NCBI RefSeq assembly: GCF_900637955.1
Contig: NZ_LR134476.1
Span: 496,001-560,000, forward strand
Source: Trueperella bialowiezensis
GTDB taxonomy: Bacteria > Actinomycetota > Actinomycetes > Actinomycetales > Actinomycetaceae
Direction: 5' to 3'
Length of the DNA: 64,000 nt
Shown piece after piece: positions 9,267 through 19,292 of this stretch (position 1 is the first letter of the stretch; each line of letters opens with the position of its first letter). The notes beneath the pieces are model-generated. The model saw only the letters and a program-made list of their open reading frames with translations. It was not told the DNA's origin and made no database searches. A program made the translations under genes and the position numbers.

Positions 9267-11800
9267 ACCTTCTCCAAAGGCGCGAAACGGAGCATGAGGC
9301 GTTTGGTCGGCCCTGAGTCGAAGGTGACCTTGGCGATTGTGGATCTGCCTTTGCCTTCAAAAGACACCACTTTGCCAGTGCCGAACGACTTGTGGCGTAC
9401 CCGATCACCTACGGCCAAGCCGCCCGTTTCCGGTGCGTTCGATTCGGCTTTATCCTGCGCGGGTGTGCCTTGGCCAGCCGACCCACTAACCGATCCGGCG
9501 CTACTGGTGGCACCAAACTTGCTTGGCGTGAACGTGCGGGAGCCGGTAGCGCTTGCACTGCGACGCCCAAACGTGCGCCCTGTGCCCGTTCCGAAAGCCG
9601 GGGCGAAATCGTCGTCGTCATCCCAGCGTTGCTGACGCGACCTGCCCCACGACGCCGAACCACGCAGAGTCTGCATCGCTGATTCGGTGCGCCGCCAGTC
9701 GATCGTCTCTTCAGGAATCTCTTCCAAAAACCGGGAGGCCGGTAGCTCTTGCGGGGCGCCCCACTGGGACCGCGACCCGGCGCGGGAAATGTAGAGTCTT
9801 TCGCGCGCCCGCGTGAAGGCCACGTAGGCGAGCCGGCGCTCTTCGGCCAGCTCCTCGGGGGAATTCATCGCGCGAATGTGTGGGAACGTGCCGTCTTCCA
9901 TGCCGGTCACGAACACCACCGGGAATTCCAAGCCTTTGGCGGTGTGCACTGTCATGAGAACCACTTCGCCTTCGCCGCCGTCTTCATCCGGGATTTGATC
10001 CGAATCGGCTACGAGCGAGACTTGATCGAGGAAATCGCCAAGCGTGCCCTCAGGGTTGACCACTCGGAAGTCGGAGGCCACAGAGTGAAATTCGGCCAGG
10101 TTGTCTACGCGCACTTCGTCTTGTGGGTCGCGTGATTCTTGGAGCACGGCAAGATAATTCGACCGGTCCATGACGGCGTCGAGAATATCGGCCGGAGCCG
10201 CCCCGGCCTCGGCCTGCGCGCGCAAGTCTTCGAGCATGAGGACGAATTCTCGCATCGTCTTCTCAGCACGCGCCTGCAAACCGAGCACTTCACTACGACC
10301 GGCTTCGGATGCGGCCTCGGGGTGGGCCACATCCGTCAGCGCTGCACCAAACGAGATGCCGTAGCGTGAGGCGTGCATGGCCACCGCCTCTTCCGCTTTC
10401 GCACCCAGCCCGCGGCGCGGCTCGTTGAAGATTCGCCTGATCGACACCGTGTCATCAGGATTGGCGATCGCCTGCAGGTACGCGATCGCGTCCTTGATCT
10501 CCTTGCGTTCGTAAAACTTCGTGCCGCCCACAACCTTGTACGGGATGCCCGAGCGCACAAACATTTCCTCCAAGGCTCGCGACTGCGCGTTCGTGCGATA
10601 GAACACCGCCACGTCGCCATACGTGTAGCCCTGGTCGCGAAGCGCATCGATCTCTTCGACGACGAAGCCAGCCTCGTCCGACTCGGCATCCGCCACGTAC
10701 CCGACGATCTTTTCGCCGGCTCCCGAGTCCGTCCACAACCTCTTCGGCCGCCGCCCTGAATTATTGGCGATGACAGCGTTCGCCGCCGACAGGATGTTCT
10801 GGGTGGAGCGATAGTTTTGCTCCAGCAAAATCGCTGTGGCGTTCGGGAAGTCCTGCTCAAAATCCTCGATGTTGCGAATGGTTGCGCCCCGGAAGGCGTA
10901 GATGGACTGATCGGCGTCGCCCACCACGGTGAGCTCGCCGTGCGGGTCGTCCGTCTCCTCGCCCACGAGCTCGCGGATCAACTGGTACTGGGCAACATTC
11001 GTGTCCTGATATTCGTCCACCAACACATGGCGGAAACGACGCCGGTAATGTTCGGCAATCTCCGGATTGTTGCGCAGCAGCTGTACGGCCAGCATGATGA
11101 GGTCGTCAAAATCCACCGCGTTGGCAGCCCGCAGCCTGCTCTGGTAGTCGAGATACGCTTCGGCCAGCACGGTTTCGTCCCGATCCTGAGCGCGCCTGGC
11201 GAACTGTTCGGCGCTCACCATCTCGTTCTTCAGGTCCGAGACCTGGCGCAGCAGCTTCTTCGGCGGATACGCCTTCGAATCGATGCCCTCTTCCCGCACG
11301 ACCATCGTCATCAGCCGAGTCGAATCAGCCGAATCGTAGATCGTGAACGTTGAGCGCATGCCGATGGCCTTGTGTTCGGCGCGCAGAATGCGCAGGCATG
11401 CCGAATGGAATGTGGATATCCACATCCGGCGAGCGGTTGGCCCGATCATCTGCTCGAGCCGCTCTTTCATCTCTTTAGCTGCCTTATTAGTGAACGTGAT
11501 CGCGAGGATTTCGCTCGGGCGCACCCGCCCCGTCGAAATGAGATGGGAAATCCGCGTGGTGAGCACGCGGGTTTTGCCTGAACCTGCACCGGCGACGACG
11601 AGCAGGTGCCCGCCGTCGTGAACCACCGCTGCCCGCTGCTGCGGATTGAGCCCCTCGAGAAGAGCAGGATCACCCTGCCCGTGCGCCGCCACGCTCGGTT
11701 TAGCAGGTGATGCAACGCTTGGGCGCGCCGCTTGTGCCTCTTGGGCGGCCACAAGCTTGGCGCGTAGGCGGTCAGCTGGAGACATGTTGTGTTCAGACAT
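9263..11800 (-). CDS. pcrA: ATP-dependent 3'-5' DNA helicase, UvrD/PcrA family
   Basis: 845 residues with the complete SF1A helicase set: LVVAGAGSGKTRVLTTRI (motif I), VLVDEYQDTN (II), VVGDADQSIYAFRGA (III), EQNYRSTQNI (IV), MTVHTAKGLEFPVVF (V) and LAYVAFTRARERLY (VI). A basic N-terminal extension of about 50 residues precedes NPQQRAAV. The C-terminus ends in a small beta domain (VGDRVRHKSFGTGKVVSF) as in PcrA/UvrD, where it contacts RNA polymerase. Expected roles are mismatch and excision repair and removal of replication barriers. The 3' end overlaps the acyltransferase start. Confidence 0.95.
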   Translation of the reverse strand: MSEHNMSPADRLRAKLVAAQEAQAARPSVASPAKPSVAAHGQGDPALLEGLNPQQRAAVVHDGGHLLVVAGAGSGKTRVLTTRISHLISTGRVRPSEILAITFTNKAAKEMKERLEQMIGPTARRMWISTFHSACLRILRAEHKAIGMRSTFTIYDSADSTRLMTMVVREEGIDSKAYPPKKLLRQVSDLKNEMVSAEQFARRAQDRDETVLAEAYLDYQSRLRAANAVDFDDLIMLAVQLLRNNPEIAEHYRRRFRHVLVDEYQDTNVAQYQLIRELVGEETDDPHGELTVVGDADQSIYAFRGATIRNIEDFEQDFPNATAILLEQNYRSTQNILSAANAVIANNSGRRPKRLWTDSGAGEKIVGYVADAESDEAGFVVEEIDALRDQGYTYGDVAVFYRTNAQSRALEEMFVRSGIPYKVVGGTKFYERKEIKDAIAYLQAIANPDDTVSIRRIFNEPRRGLGAKAEEAVAMHASRYGISFGAALTDVAHPEAASEAGRSEVLGLQARAEKTMREFVLMLEDLRAQAEAGAAPADILDAVMDRSNYLAVLQESRDPQDEVRVDNLAEFHSVASDFRVVNPEGTLGDFLDQVSLVADSDQIPDEDGGEGEVVLMTVHTAKGLEFPVVFVTGMEDGTFPHIRAMNSPEELAEERRLAYVAFTRARERLYISRAGSRSQWGAPQELPASRFLEEIPEETIDWRRTESAMQTLRGSASWGRSRQQRWDDDDDFAPAFGTGTGRTFGRRSASATGSRTFTPSKFGATSSAGSVSGSAGQGTPAQDKAESNAPETGGLAVGDRVRHKSFGTGKVVSFEGKGRSTIAKVTFDSGPTKRLMLRFAPLEKV

Positions 11801-11929
11801 AGCTCTCTCAGCCTAATTCAGGCCTCCGACAATTCTGGGAGGCGCCCCGCTTTGAACTGTGCCACCCGTAGCAGGCGTTGCCGTGCACGGATTCGGCGTC
11901 GCAATCCGGGCGCTACACGCTCCGGTGTA

Positions 11930-13378
11930 TTACGCAGGAAAGTCGAGCTCGTCGGCCACCTGGCGCGACCAGTCCACCATTCGCTGAGCGTCTGCCGGCA
12001 ACAGCCAACCGTCAGCCACCTGCTGGTCCACCGCCGCGGCGAAGCGAGTCAAGTAATCATCTTTACTCGCGTAAAGCTTGGCAAGTGTCGGCCCGTCGAA
12101 ATATTCCATCGATCCATTCACGCCGAGCTCGAAGCCGATCTTGCTCAGCTTCGTCTCCTCGTTGGGGCGATAGGTGGCAATCGGCACGTCCACGTACGGG
12201 CTGCGCAAACCGCCCACGCCGTTGCCGTGCTCGTCGCTAAGCGGATCGCCGTCGTCGTCGCGCTCGATGAGCAGCGACGCCGGTGGCTCCACGCCGTTCA
12301 CCGCCCACTCGTGAAGGTGCTCGAGAGCCGCGTTCACGTAGTAGGCCAGTTTGATCGAGTTGACCTCGAAGTCGTAGTCGCCATCGAGCAGCCGCGGCCT
12401 GTTGCCCGTCTTTTCCACTTCCCTGTTGTCCGGGATGAGCGGCGACGTCGGATCGGTGTGCGGCGCCGAAGCCATCTCGTAGTGGCGAATCTTGCTGCGA
12501 TCCGCGCCAAGCTCACGGAGGATCTCCAGTTTGGAACGGAATAGATTGATGTCCCCGTGTGCCGACACAAGAATGAACGGCACCTCGCTGTCTGCGATGA
12601 GCTGGTCACGTATGCCAGCCAGCGTGATCAGGCGTTCGTTTTGCCGCAGGTCGCGCATCCGCCCCGCGCCCACGACCGTCAGGAAGCCGTCGTAAATATC
12701 GCGCACGTACCTGTGGAAGAAATACGCGTAGGTGTTGAGGTAGACGCCCGACTGCGACTGGCCAGTCAAGTACAGCTCGGTCACGTCGTAATCGGCAAGG
12801 AAGCTCGCCCGGTTGCCTTTCACCATGTAGCCCAGCTGGGAAAGAATATCCCACACCAGACCTTCTTCCATGCCCTTGATCGACTTGAGCGGGTTGACTT
12901 TCTTCGGAAGCGGCGCTGGTTTTTGGCCATCCCAGCGCAGGCTTGCGTAGCGCTCGGGATCGAACTTCTTGAGCGAGACGACGTTGATCGGCTTGGCCGT
13001 GACGCCAACATACACGTGTCCGCCTGCCATGTAGTACTCGTACGAGCGCCGCCACACGTCCTCGATGTCGTAGCCGTTCGATGCGTTATAGATGTCGATG
13101 TACACCCGCCCCGAAAACTTCTCCGCAGCAGGCTTGCGCACCATGATGCGCGTCGTATACGGCTGCTCGCGGTACTTGACGGCGAGCTCGCTTTGGCCCT
13201 CGTAGACGTTCGCGGTACCCGAGATGAAATACTCTTCCTCGGTGTAGCCCGCCGCCGCCAAGTCGAGCGGCTGCTTGGCGTGAGCCATCGAGCAAAACGG
13301 ATGGCTCGTGGCGGTCACCGGTATTGGGCCGTCAACCTCCGGGACTTGACGTATTGATTCAAGCACAGTTTGTGACAT
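11930..13378 (-). CDS. Alpha/beta hydrolase domain-containing protein (Abhydrolase_10-like)
   Basis: 482 residues without signal peptide or membrane segment. The nucleophile elbow is LTGQSQSGVYLNTYAYFF (G-x-S-x-G at about residue 220), placed after an N-terminal half with YFISGTANVYEG and RIMVRKPAAEKFSGRVYIDI. A late His (YEMASAPHTDP, about residue 305) may complete the triad. The whole resembles the uncharacterised large alpha/beta hydrolase family often annotated as alpha/beta hydrolase domain-containing protein. Substrate unknown. It lies between guaA and pcrA on the same strand with 68 and 129 bases on either side; no functional link is obvious. Confidence 0.75.
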   Translation of the reverse strand: MSQTVLESIRQVPEVDGPIPVTATSHPFCSMAHAKQPLDLAAAGYTEEEYFISGTANVYEGQSELAVKYREQPYTTRIMVRKPAAEKFSGRVYIDIYNASNGYDIEDVWRRSYEYYMAGGHVYVGVTAKPINVVSLKKFDPERYASLRWDGQKPAPLPKKVNPLKSIKGMEEGLVWDILSQLGYMVKGNRASFLADYDVTELYLTGQSQSGVYLNTYAYFFHRYVRDIYDGFLTVVGAGRMRDLRQNERLITLAGIRDQLIADSEVPFILVSAHGDINLFRSKLEILRELGADRSKIRHYEMASAPHTDPTSPLIPDNREVEKTGNRPRLLDGDYDFEVNSIKLAYYVNAALEHLHEWAVNGVEPPASLLIERDDDGDPLSDEHGNGVGGLRSPYVDVPIATYRPNEETKLSKIGFELGVNGSMEYFDGPTLAKLYASKDDYLTRFAAAVDQQVADGWLLPADAQRMVDWSRQVADELDFPA

Positions 13379-13446
13379 CTCTACTTCCTAGGCAAACACG
13401 GGCAGGCTCTCGGCGAGAACCTCAAGAACACAGAGCAGGGAATCGA

Positions 13447-15012
13447 TTACTCCCACTCGATGGTGCCCGGCGGCTTGCTCGTCACGTCGAGCACCACCCG
13501 GTTGATGTCCTTAACCTCATTGGTGATCCGGTTCGAAATCTTCGCCAGCAGATCGTAAGGAATGCGCGACCAGTCCGCGCTCATCGCATCTTCCGAGCTC
13601 ACCGGGCGCAACACGATCGGATGCCCGTAGGTGCGCCCATCGCCTTGCACGCCCACCGAGCGCACGTCTGCCAGCAGCACCACCGGGCACTGCCAAATCT
13701 CACGGTCGAGCCCTGCCGCGCTCAACTCCTCGCGTACGATCGCATCCGCCTCACGCAAAATGTCGAGGCGCTCGCGGGTGATCTCGCCGACGATCCGGAT
13801 TCCCAGACCCGGCCCTGGGAACGGCTGGCGCCACACCAACTTCGGACCGAGGCCCAGTTCTTCGCCAATCGCCCGCACCTCGTCCTTAAACAGGTCACGC
13901 AGCGGCTCGATCAGCTCAAACTCAAGATCGTCCGGCAGTCCGCCCACGTTGTGGTGCGACTTAATGTTCGCCGTGCCGTCTCCGCCACCGGACTCTACGA
14001 CGTCGGGATAGAGCGTTCCCTGCACGAGGAACTTGATGTCCTTGCCCTCGGCGCCCGCCTCCTCGACGAGCTTGCGCTGCGCCGCCTCGAAGGAGCGAAT
14101 AAACTCCCGGCCGATAATCTTGCGCTTTTCCTCCGGGTCGGTCACCCCGGCGAGCGCGGAAAGAAAGCGTTCAGATTCGTCGACGGCGAGGATACGCATG
14201 CCGCGAGCGCCCGCATAATCACGTACCACCTGCTCGACTTCGCCCTTGCGCAGCAAGCCATGGTCAACAAACACGGCAGTCAGCTGATCGCCAATCGCCC
14301 GGTGAACGAGGGCGGCGGCTACCGAGGAATCGACGCCGCCAGACAGCCCGACGATCGCGTGCTTATCCCCCACCTGCTTTCGGATTTTCGCTATCTGCTC
14401 GTCAATGACCGACGACGCCGACCAGTTCGGCTCCAGCCCCGCGCCATCGCGCAAGAACGCCACGATCTGCTCTTGGCCTGCCTCAGAATGCTTCGCCTCC
14501 GGATGCCACTGCACGCCAAACAGCCGTGCCTGGCGGTTCTCGAACGCGGCCACCTTCGCGCCTGGGCTCGTGGCTGTGACGGTAAAACCCTCGGGCGCGG
14601 CAGTCACCGAATCGCCGTGGCTCATCCACACGTTCACGTTCTGCCCGGCCGCACCGGTGACGAGCGAATCGGCAACGGTCTGTACGCCCGTCTGCCCGTA
14701 TTCCTGCTTGCCGGTTTCTTCCACCGTGCCGCCGAGCACGTGCGTCATCTGTTGGAAGCCGTAGCAGATGCCCAGCACGGGGATTCCGGCCTCGAGCAAA
14801 GCGCGGTCCAGCTGCGGCGCGCCCGGGGCGTAGACGGACGCCGGCCCGCCAGACAGGATGAGCGCCAGCGGCTCCTTAGCCAAAATCTTTTCAGCCGGCC
14901 ACGAATGCGGCACGAGCTCCGAGTAATAGCCCGCGTCACGCACGCGCCGGGCGATGAGCTGCGCGTTCTGCGCGCCGTTATCAATCACAAGTACAGGGCG
15001 AATTTCACTCAC
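13447..15012 (-). CDS. guaA: GMP synthase (glutamine-hydrolysing)
   Basis: 521 residues. The N-terminal class I glutamine amidotransferase has the Cys in [11 protein letters not shown] and the His/Glu in [10 protein letters not shown]. The ATP-pyrophosphatase domain has the P-loop [15 protein letters not shown], and the C-terminal dimerisation domain ends [11 protein letters not shown]. It converts XMP to GMP using glutamine and ATP, the step after GuaB (encoded at 36-38 kb here). The start is GTG with a GGGG-containing upstream sequence. A long open frame on the other strand is a shadow. Confidence 0.97.
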   Translation of the reverse strand: MSEIRPVLVIDNGAQNAQLIARRVRDAGYYSELVPHSWPAEKILAKEPLALILSGGPASVYAPGAPQLDRALLEAGIPVLGICYGFQQMTHVLGGTVEETGKQEYGQTGVQTVADSLVTGAAGQNVNVWMSHGDSVTAAPEGFTVTATSPGAKVAAFENRQARLFGVQWHPEAKHSEAGQEQIVAFLRDGAGLEPNWSASSVIDEQIAKIRKQVGDKHAIVGLSGGVDSSVAAALVHRAIGDQLTAVFVDHGLLRKGEVEQVVRDYAGARGMRILAVDESERFLSALAGVTDPEEKRKIIGREFIRSFEAAQRKLVEEAGAEGKDIKFLVQGTLYPDVVESGGGDGTANIKSHHNVGGLPDDLEFELIEPLRDLFKDEVRAIGEELGLGPKLVWRQPFPGPGLGIRIVGEITRERLDILREADAIVREELSAAGLDREIWQCPVVLLADVRSVGVQGDGRTYGHPIVLRPVSSEDAMSADWSRIPYDLLAKISNRITNEVKDINRVVLDVTSKPPGTIEWE

Positions 15013-15085
15013 GCCCCGATCCTACCGCGCCCGTGCGGCTCACAAAAAGCGCTAGCTGCGTGTTCCGCGCAATTGACGTCTTGGC

Positions 15086-16039
15086 CTACGGAATATCGGG
15101 CGCGAGCGCCAGGCGGCGCCGGGTCCGCACGTGTACATGGCTGCCGTCCACGGGATCGGTGAATGCCAACTCGGTGGCAAGTAGCTGGGTGGGAAGATCG
15201 CGCGCGGCGGTCTCTTCCAACGACAGCACCGTCGGGTACAGCGGGTCGCCAACAATCGGCGCGCCGAGATGGTTCATCGTCGCGCGCAGCTGGTGCAGCC
15301 TGCCCGAGATCGGGCGTAGCTCGTAGAGCGCCAGCCCGTCGCCGAGCTCGCGCGCCAGCCGGATGTGCGTGCGCGCGTTCGGCTCACCATCTACCACCGA
15401 CACCGCGAGCGCCCCCGGTTCGCGCTCCAAGCGCAGGTCAACGGTCAGCCAGCCGTCCTCGCCGCCGCCTAGGTCAATAACGGGCGCCACCGCCACGTAC
15501 ACCTTCGTCACCGCCCGCTTGGCGAACATGTCCTGATAGGCCCCGCGCCAGCGTGGCTCTCCGGTCAGCAACACGAGTCCGGCGGTTTCCGCATCTAGGC
15601 GGTGAGCGGCGACGACGTCGTCGTTCGAAAACTGCCGACGTGCGGCTATCGTCACCGATTTCGCCACGTACATCCCCCGCGGAATCGTGGCGATCCCGTG
15701 CGGCTTGTCAACGACCATGAAGCGCGGGCCGCGGTGGACGACGTCGAGGATGATCGGCTCGGCGGGCTCGTCCGGGACCGGGCGGAACAGCCACACGCGC
15801 TGTCCAGGGCGATACGGGTCGGCGGCGTTCGCGGGCACGGAAAAGTCGTAGAACACGTCCCCGCGGTCGAAAGCCCGAGCACCCTCGGCACCAAAACGAT
15901 CCTCCGCCCACTCGCCGAGCGTGCCAAAATCTGCTTCCGGCAGCGTCACCGGCGTGGCATTAATCCCATGGCGAAATGCCGGGCGCACCGCACGCTGATA
16001 CTCTGAACGGCGCTGAGAACGCGGACGTCGTCGACTCAT
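15086..16039 (-). CDS. RluA-family RNA pseudouridine synthase
   Basis: About 317 residues from the ATG at 16037-16039, chosen because GGAGG lies 5 bases upstream; an in-frame start 42 bases earlier has no such signal. The N-terminus is very basic (SRRRPRSQRRSEYQR). The catalytic motif is AAHRLDAETAGLVLLT, with the Asp of the H-R-L-D signature; FMVVDKPHGIATIP and GRLHQLRATMNHLGAPIVGDPLY are further family blocks. It isomerises uridine in rRNA or tRNA; the target site cannot be assigned. It is divergent from pta. Confidence 0.9.
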   Translation of the reverse strand: MSRRRPRSQRRSEYQRAVRPAFRHGINATPVTLPEADFGTLGEWAEDRFGAEGARAFDRGDVFYDFSVPANAADPYRPGQRVWLFRPVPDEPAEPIILDVVHRGPRFMVVDKPHGIATIPRGMYVAKSVTIAARRQFSNDDVVAAHRLDAETAGLVLLTGEPRWRGAYQDMFAKRAVTKVYVAVAPVIDLGGGEDGWLTVDLRLEREPGALAVSVVDGEPNARTHIRLARELGDGLALYELRPISGRLHQLRATMNHLGAPIVGDPLYPTVLSLEETAARDLPTQLLATELAFTDPVDGSHVHVRTRRRLALAPDIP

Positions 16040-16193
16040 GAGACCTCCTTCGCCCAGAAAATCTAGCCCATTCGTGCCCATTTCTTGGCATTATTTCCAA
16101 CTTCACCACCGAGCGAGCCAAAACGTGGGACTATTAGACTGTATTAGTGAACGGGATTACACCCGCTCACGTATCAGTATCAGAGAGGATGAC

Positions 16194-17825
16194 ATGACCA
16201 AGAGCGTCTACTTCACAGCAGCAGAAGGGAATGCCGGCACGCGCGCCGTTGCCCGTGTCGTGATCGAACAGCTCAAGAACGACTATCCGAACCTTGGCCT
16301 TTTCCGGGCCTTCACAAACGGCCCCATTACCGCCGATCAAGAATTTATTGACCTCCTCGAGTTGGTTGGCCGCAGCGACGACCTCGAGCGCGCTTGGGGC
16401 ACCACGCGCCAGGCCTACGTCGCAGACGAAGACGCCGCGATGACAGACCTCGTCAAGCGCTACACGGATTACGCTCACGATTTCGACGCCGTCGTGATCC
16501 TCGGCCTGCTCGACGGCGATCCGGTCAACCCCGGCTTCCTCGCACGTACCGGCCGCGCCGCAGCGAACCTCGGCACGTCCGTGTTCACGGTGTTCTCCGG
16601 TGCGATGCGCACCCCGAACCAGATCGTCGACACCTCGCACCTGGCCGCAATGGAAATCCAGAACGAGAACGCGCCGATTTCGGCTATTGCCGTCACGCAT
16701 GCGGATCGCAAGCTCGCCGCCGCTCACGGCCCAGAAGGCGACCACACGCCGATCATCTACTTCTACGACGACGAGGAAGTGAAACTTGAAGATCGCGACC
16801 GGGATATTATCCGCGGCGCGATGGAGCACGGTTCGCCCGTCGTCACGCCGCTGAGCTTCCAGTCGTCTCTCATCGCACGGGCGCGCGCTGACCGCAAGCG
16901 GATCGTGCTGCCGGAGTCCTCCGACGAACGAATTTTGCGCGCAGCCGACGAGCTGATCGCCCGCGAGGTTGCCGACATCATCTTGGTTGGCGACGCCGAC
17001 GAGGTGCGTTCGCGTGCAGCTGACCTCGGGCTTGACCTTTCCAAGGCCGAGATCGTCTCTGCTGACGACCCGGAGCGGATCGCCAAGTACGCCACCGAGT
17101 TCGCCCGCCTGCGCGAGAAGAAGGGCGTCACCTACGACAAGGCGGTCGAAACGCTCAAGGATCTTTCCTACTTCGCCACGATGATGGTTCACATGGGCGA
17201 TGCCGACGGCATGGTCTCCGGCGCCGTCAACACCACTGCGAACACTATCGTGCCGTCCTTCCAGATCATCAAGACCAAGCCGGGTGCCAAACTGGTCTCC
17301 TCGTGCTTCCTCATGCTCATGGAAGACCGCGTATACGTGTACGGCGACTGCGCCGTGACCACGAACCCGAACCCGGAGCAGCTGGCCGGCATCGCCGTCT
17401 CCTCCGCAGAGACCGCCGTACAGTTCGGCGTCGACCCGCGGGTTGCCATGCTCTCGTACTCCACCGGCTCCTCCGGTGCGGGCCCGGACGTCGACGCCGT
17501 CATCGAAGCCACCAAGCTGGCCAAGGAGATGGCACCCGATCTTCCGATCGAAGGCCCGATCCAGTACGACGCCGCAGTCGAACCGAAGGTCGCCGCGAAG
17601 AAGCTCCCCGGTTCGGAAGTTGCTGGCCGGGCGACCGTGTTCATCTTCCCCGAGCTCAACTCGGGCAACATCGGCTACAAGGCCGTGCAGCGTTCGGCTG
17701 GTGCCGTCGCCGTCGGGCCCGTGCTGCAGGGGCTGAACAAGCCGGTCAACGACCTGTCGCGTGGTGCGCTCGTCGAAGACATCGTCAACACGGTGGCTAT
17801 CACCGCGATCCAGGCGCAAAGCTAG
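16194..17825 (+). CDS. pta: Phosphate acetyltransferase
   Basis: 543 residues from the ATG at 16194 (GAGAGGA upstream). It interconverts acetyl-CoA and acetyl phosphate. The N-terminal ~235 residues resemble the P-loop-like regulatory domain of long Pta proteins (YFTAAEGNAGTRAVARVV, without a Walker lysine); the DRTGG domain of the 714-residue enterobacterial form appears to be missing, giving the intermediate length seen in some actinobacteria. The catalytic PTA domain begins near FQSSLIARARADRKRIVLPE and contains DADGMVSGAVNTT, YSTGSSG and EGPIQYDAA. ackA follows 80 bases downstream, so the pair makes ATP from acetyl-CoA by overflow or fermentation. Confidence 0.96.
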   Translation: MTKSVYFTAAEGNAGTRAVARVVIEQLKNDYPNLGLFRAFTNGPITADQEFIDLLELVGRSDDLERAWGTTRQAYVADEDAAMTDLVKRYTDYAHDFDAVVILGLLDGDPVNPGFLARTGRAAANLGTSVFTVFSGAMRTPNQIVDTSHLAAMEIQNENAPISAIAVTHADRKLAAAHGPEGDHTPIIYFYDDEEVKLEDRDRDIIRGAMEHGSPVVTPLSFQSSLIARARADRKRIVLPESSDERILRAADELIAREVADIILVGDADEVRSRAADLGLDLSKAEIVSADDPERIAKYATEFARLREKKGVTYDKAVETLKDLSYFATMMVHMGDADGMVSGAVNTTANTIVPSFQIIKTKPGAKLVSSCFLMLMEDRVYVYGDCAVTTNPNPEQLAGIAVSSAETAVQFGVDPRVAMLSYSTGSSGAGPDVDAVIEATKLAKEMAPDLPIEGPIQYDAAVEPKVAAKKLPGSEVAGRATVFIFPELNSGNIGYKAVQRSAGAVAVGPVLQGLNKPVNDLSRGALVEDIVNTVAITAIQAQS

Positions 17826-17905
17826 GTTCGTCGTCAATTACAAGGAGTAGCCCGGGCGGCACAGGAGCCGCCCGGGCGCACACAGAAACAGGATAGGAGA
17901 CCCCA

Positions 17906-19078
17906 GTGACAGTACTGGTTATTAATTCCGGATCGTCGTCGATCAAGTACCAGCTCGTGAACCCCGAGTCGGGCGAATCGATTGCTTCCGGCCTCGTGGA
18001 ACGCATTGGTGAAGAAACCAGCCACCTCGAGCACGACTACAACGGCGAGACCACCGAGCTGAACCAGCCGATCGCTGACCACGGCGAAGGCCTGCGCCTC
18101 GTCATCGACATGTTCAACGACGTCGGGCCCAAGCTCGCAGACGCGGGAGTGCAGGCTGTTGGCCACCGCGTCGTCCAGGGCGGTAATCATTTCAGCAAGG
18201 CCGCCATCATCGACGACGAGGTCCAGGCGCTCATCGAAGAACTCGCGCCGCTGGCACCGCTGCACAACCCGGCCAACCTCAAAGGTATTGAAGTTGCTCG
18301 CGAACTGTTCGACGTGCCGAACGTGGCCGTGTTTGACACCGCGTTCTTCCAGAGCCTGCCCAACGAGTCGGCCACCTATGCTCTGGATCGCGAGACGGCA
18401 GAGAAATACCAGATCCGCCGCTACGGCGCTCACGGCACCTCGCACATGTTCGTCTCGCAGAAGGTCTCGGACATTCTCGGCCGCGATGACCTCAAGCAGA
18501 TCGTGCTCCACCTCGGAAACGGCGCTTCGGTGTCTGCCGTCAAGAACGGCAAGGCTGTTGACACATCGATGGGCTTGACCCCTCTCGAAGGCCTGGTTAT
18601 GGGTACCCGTACCGGCGACATCGACCCGGCGGCCGTGTTCCACCTGGCCCGCGTGGGTGGCATGTCGATTGATGAGATCGACACGCTGTTCAACAAGAAG
18701 TCCGGCATGAAGGGCTTGGCTGGCGACAACGACATGCGCAACGTCAACGAACTTGCTGGCAAGGGCGATGAGAACGCCATTGAAGCACTCGAAGTGTACG
18801 TACATCGCCTACTGCACTACATCGGCGCCTACTCCGCGGTGATGGGCGGGCTGGATGTCATCACGTTCACCGCCGGCATTGGCGAGAACGACAACTCGAC
18901 CCGCGCCTCGGTGATCAAGCGCCTGGAGCCCTTCGGCATCAAGCTTGACGAGGAGAAGAACAACACGCGCTCGAAGGAGCCTCGCGTGATCTCGACCGAG
19001 GACTCGACCGTCAAGGTCATGGTTGTGCCGACCAACGAAGAGCTCTCCATTGCCCAGCAGGCGGTGGCCCTCCTCTAG
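17906..19078 (+). CDS. ackA: Acetate kinase
   Basis: 390 residues starting at GTG with AGGAGA upstream. Motifs run in order: VLVINSGSSSIKYQL (phosphate-1), AVGHRVVQGG, VFDTAFFQSLP (catalytic Asp), YGAHGTSHMFVS, VLHLGNGASVSAV (phosphate-2) and FTAGIGENDNS (adenosine). It transfers phosphate from acetyl phosphate to ADP. Same transcript as pta by spacing and direction, closed by a strong hairpin 55 bases after the stop. Confidence 0.97.
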   Translation: MTVLVINSGSSSIKYQLVNPESGESIASGLVERIGEETSHLEHDYNGETTELNQPIADHGEGLRLVIDMFNDVGPKLADAGVQAVGHRVVQGGNHFSKAAIIDDEVQALIEELAPLAPLHNPANLKGIEVARELFDVPNVAVFDTAFFQSLPNESATYALDRETAEKYQIRRYGAHGTSHMFVSQKVSDILGRDDLKQIVLHLGNGASVSAVKNGKAVDTSMGLTPLEGLVMGTRTGDIDPAAVFHLARVGGMSIDEIDTLFNKKSGMKGLAGDNDMRNVNELAGKGDENAIEALEVYVHRLLHYIGAYSAVMGGLDVITFTAGIGENDNSTRASVIKRLEPFGIKLDEEKNNTRSKEPRVISTEDSTVKVMVVPTNEELSIAQQAVALL

Positions 19079-19132
19079 GCTGCGGTATGCGCCGAATGCT
19101 GCTCTAGGCTGAGGTCTTAGCTGATTGCAAGC

Positions 19133-19167
19133 GGTGCCCGGCAGATCGAACCGATCTGCCGGGCACC
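19133..19167 (+). terminator. Terminator of pta-ackA
   Basis: A perfect 16-bp stem (ggtgcccggcagatcg / cgatctgccgggcacc) with a 3-base loop lies 54 bases after the ackA stop and is followed by CTTATGTTG. The T-run is weak but the stem is very stable. Confidence 0.75.
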
Positions 19168-19194
19168 CTTATGTTGAACTCGTGCTTTTCACAG

Positions 19195-19275
19195 TTCCCG
19201 GGGTACACGTTCACTTCCGGGGGTACCAAATCCGGCGATTTGTCTACCCCGCGAACGAAACAGATACCCCCGGAA
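19195..19275. repeat. Symmetric array of four 11-bp TTCCSGGGGTA sites
   Basis: Two direct copies, TTCCCGGGGTA (19195-19205) and TTCCGGGGGTA (19215-19225), face two inverted copies, TACCCCGCGAA (19245-19255) and TACCCCCGGAA (19265-19275). Copies on each side are exactly 20 bp apart and all pairs share one centre at 19235. The array lies between the convergent ends of ackA and the giant activase gene, just after the ackA terminator. It could be a multi-dimer protein-binding site or a folded RNA/DNA structure; no known element is recognised. Confidence 0.6.
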
Positions 19276-19292
19276 CGCAAAGCGTTACGTTC

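Noticed and set aside
13324-15162. Plus-strand open frame of about 600 codons opposite guaA
   Set aside because: Arg/His/Leu-rich antisense translation of a conserved enzyme; no motif.
16040-16193. Promoter boxes in the divergent region upstream of pta
   Set aside because: Several AT-rich hexamers (TAGACT, TGTATT) occur but none has a matching -35 at acceptable spacing, so no promoter is called.
16167-17837. Minus-strand open frame covering the whole of pta
   Set aside because: Antisense shadow caused by high GC; pta has full catalytic motifs and a ribosome-binding site.
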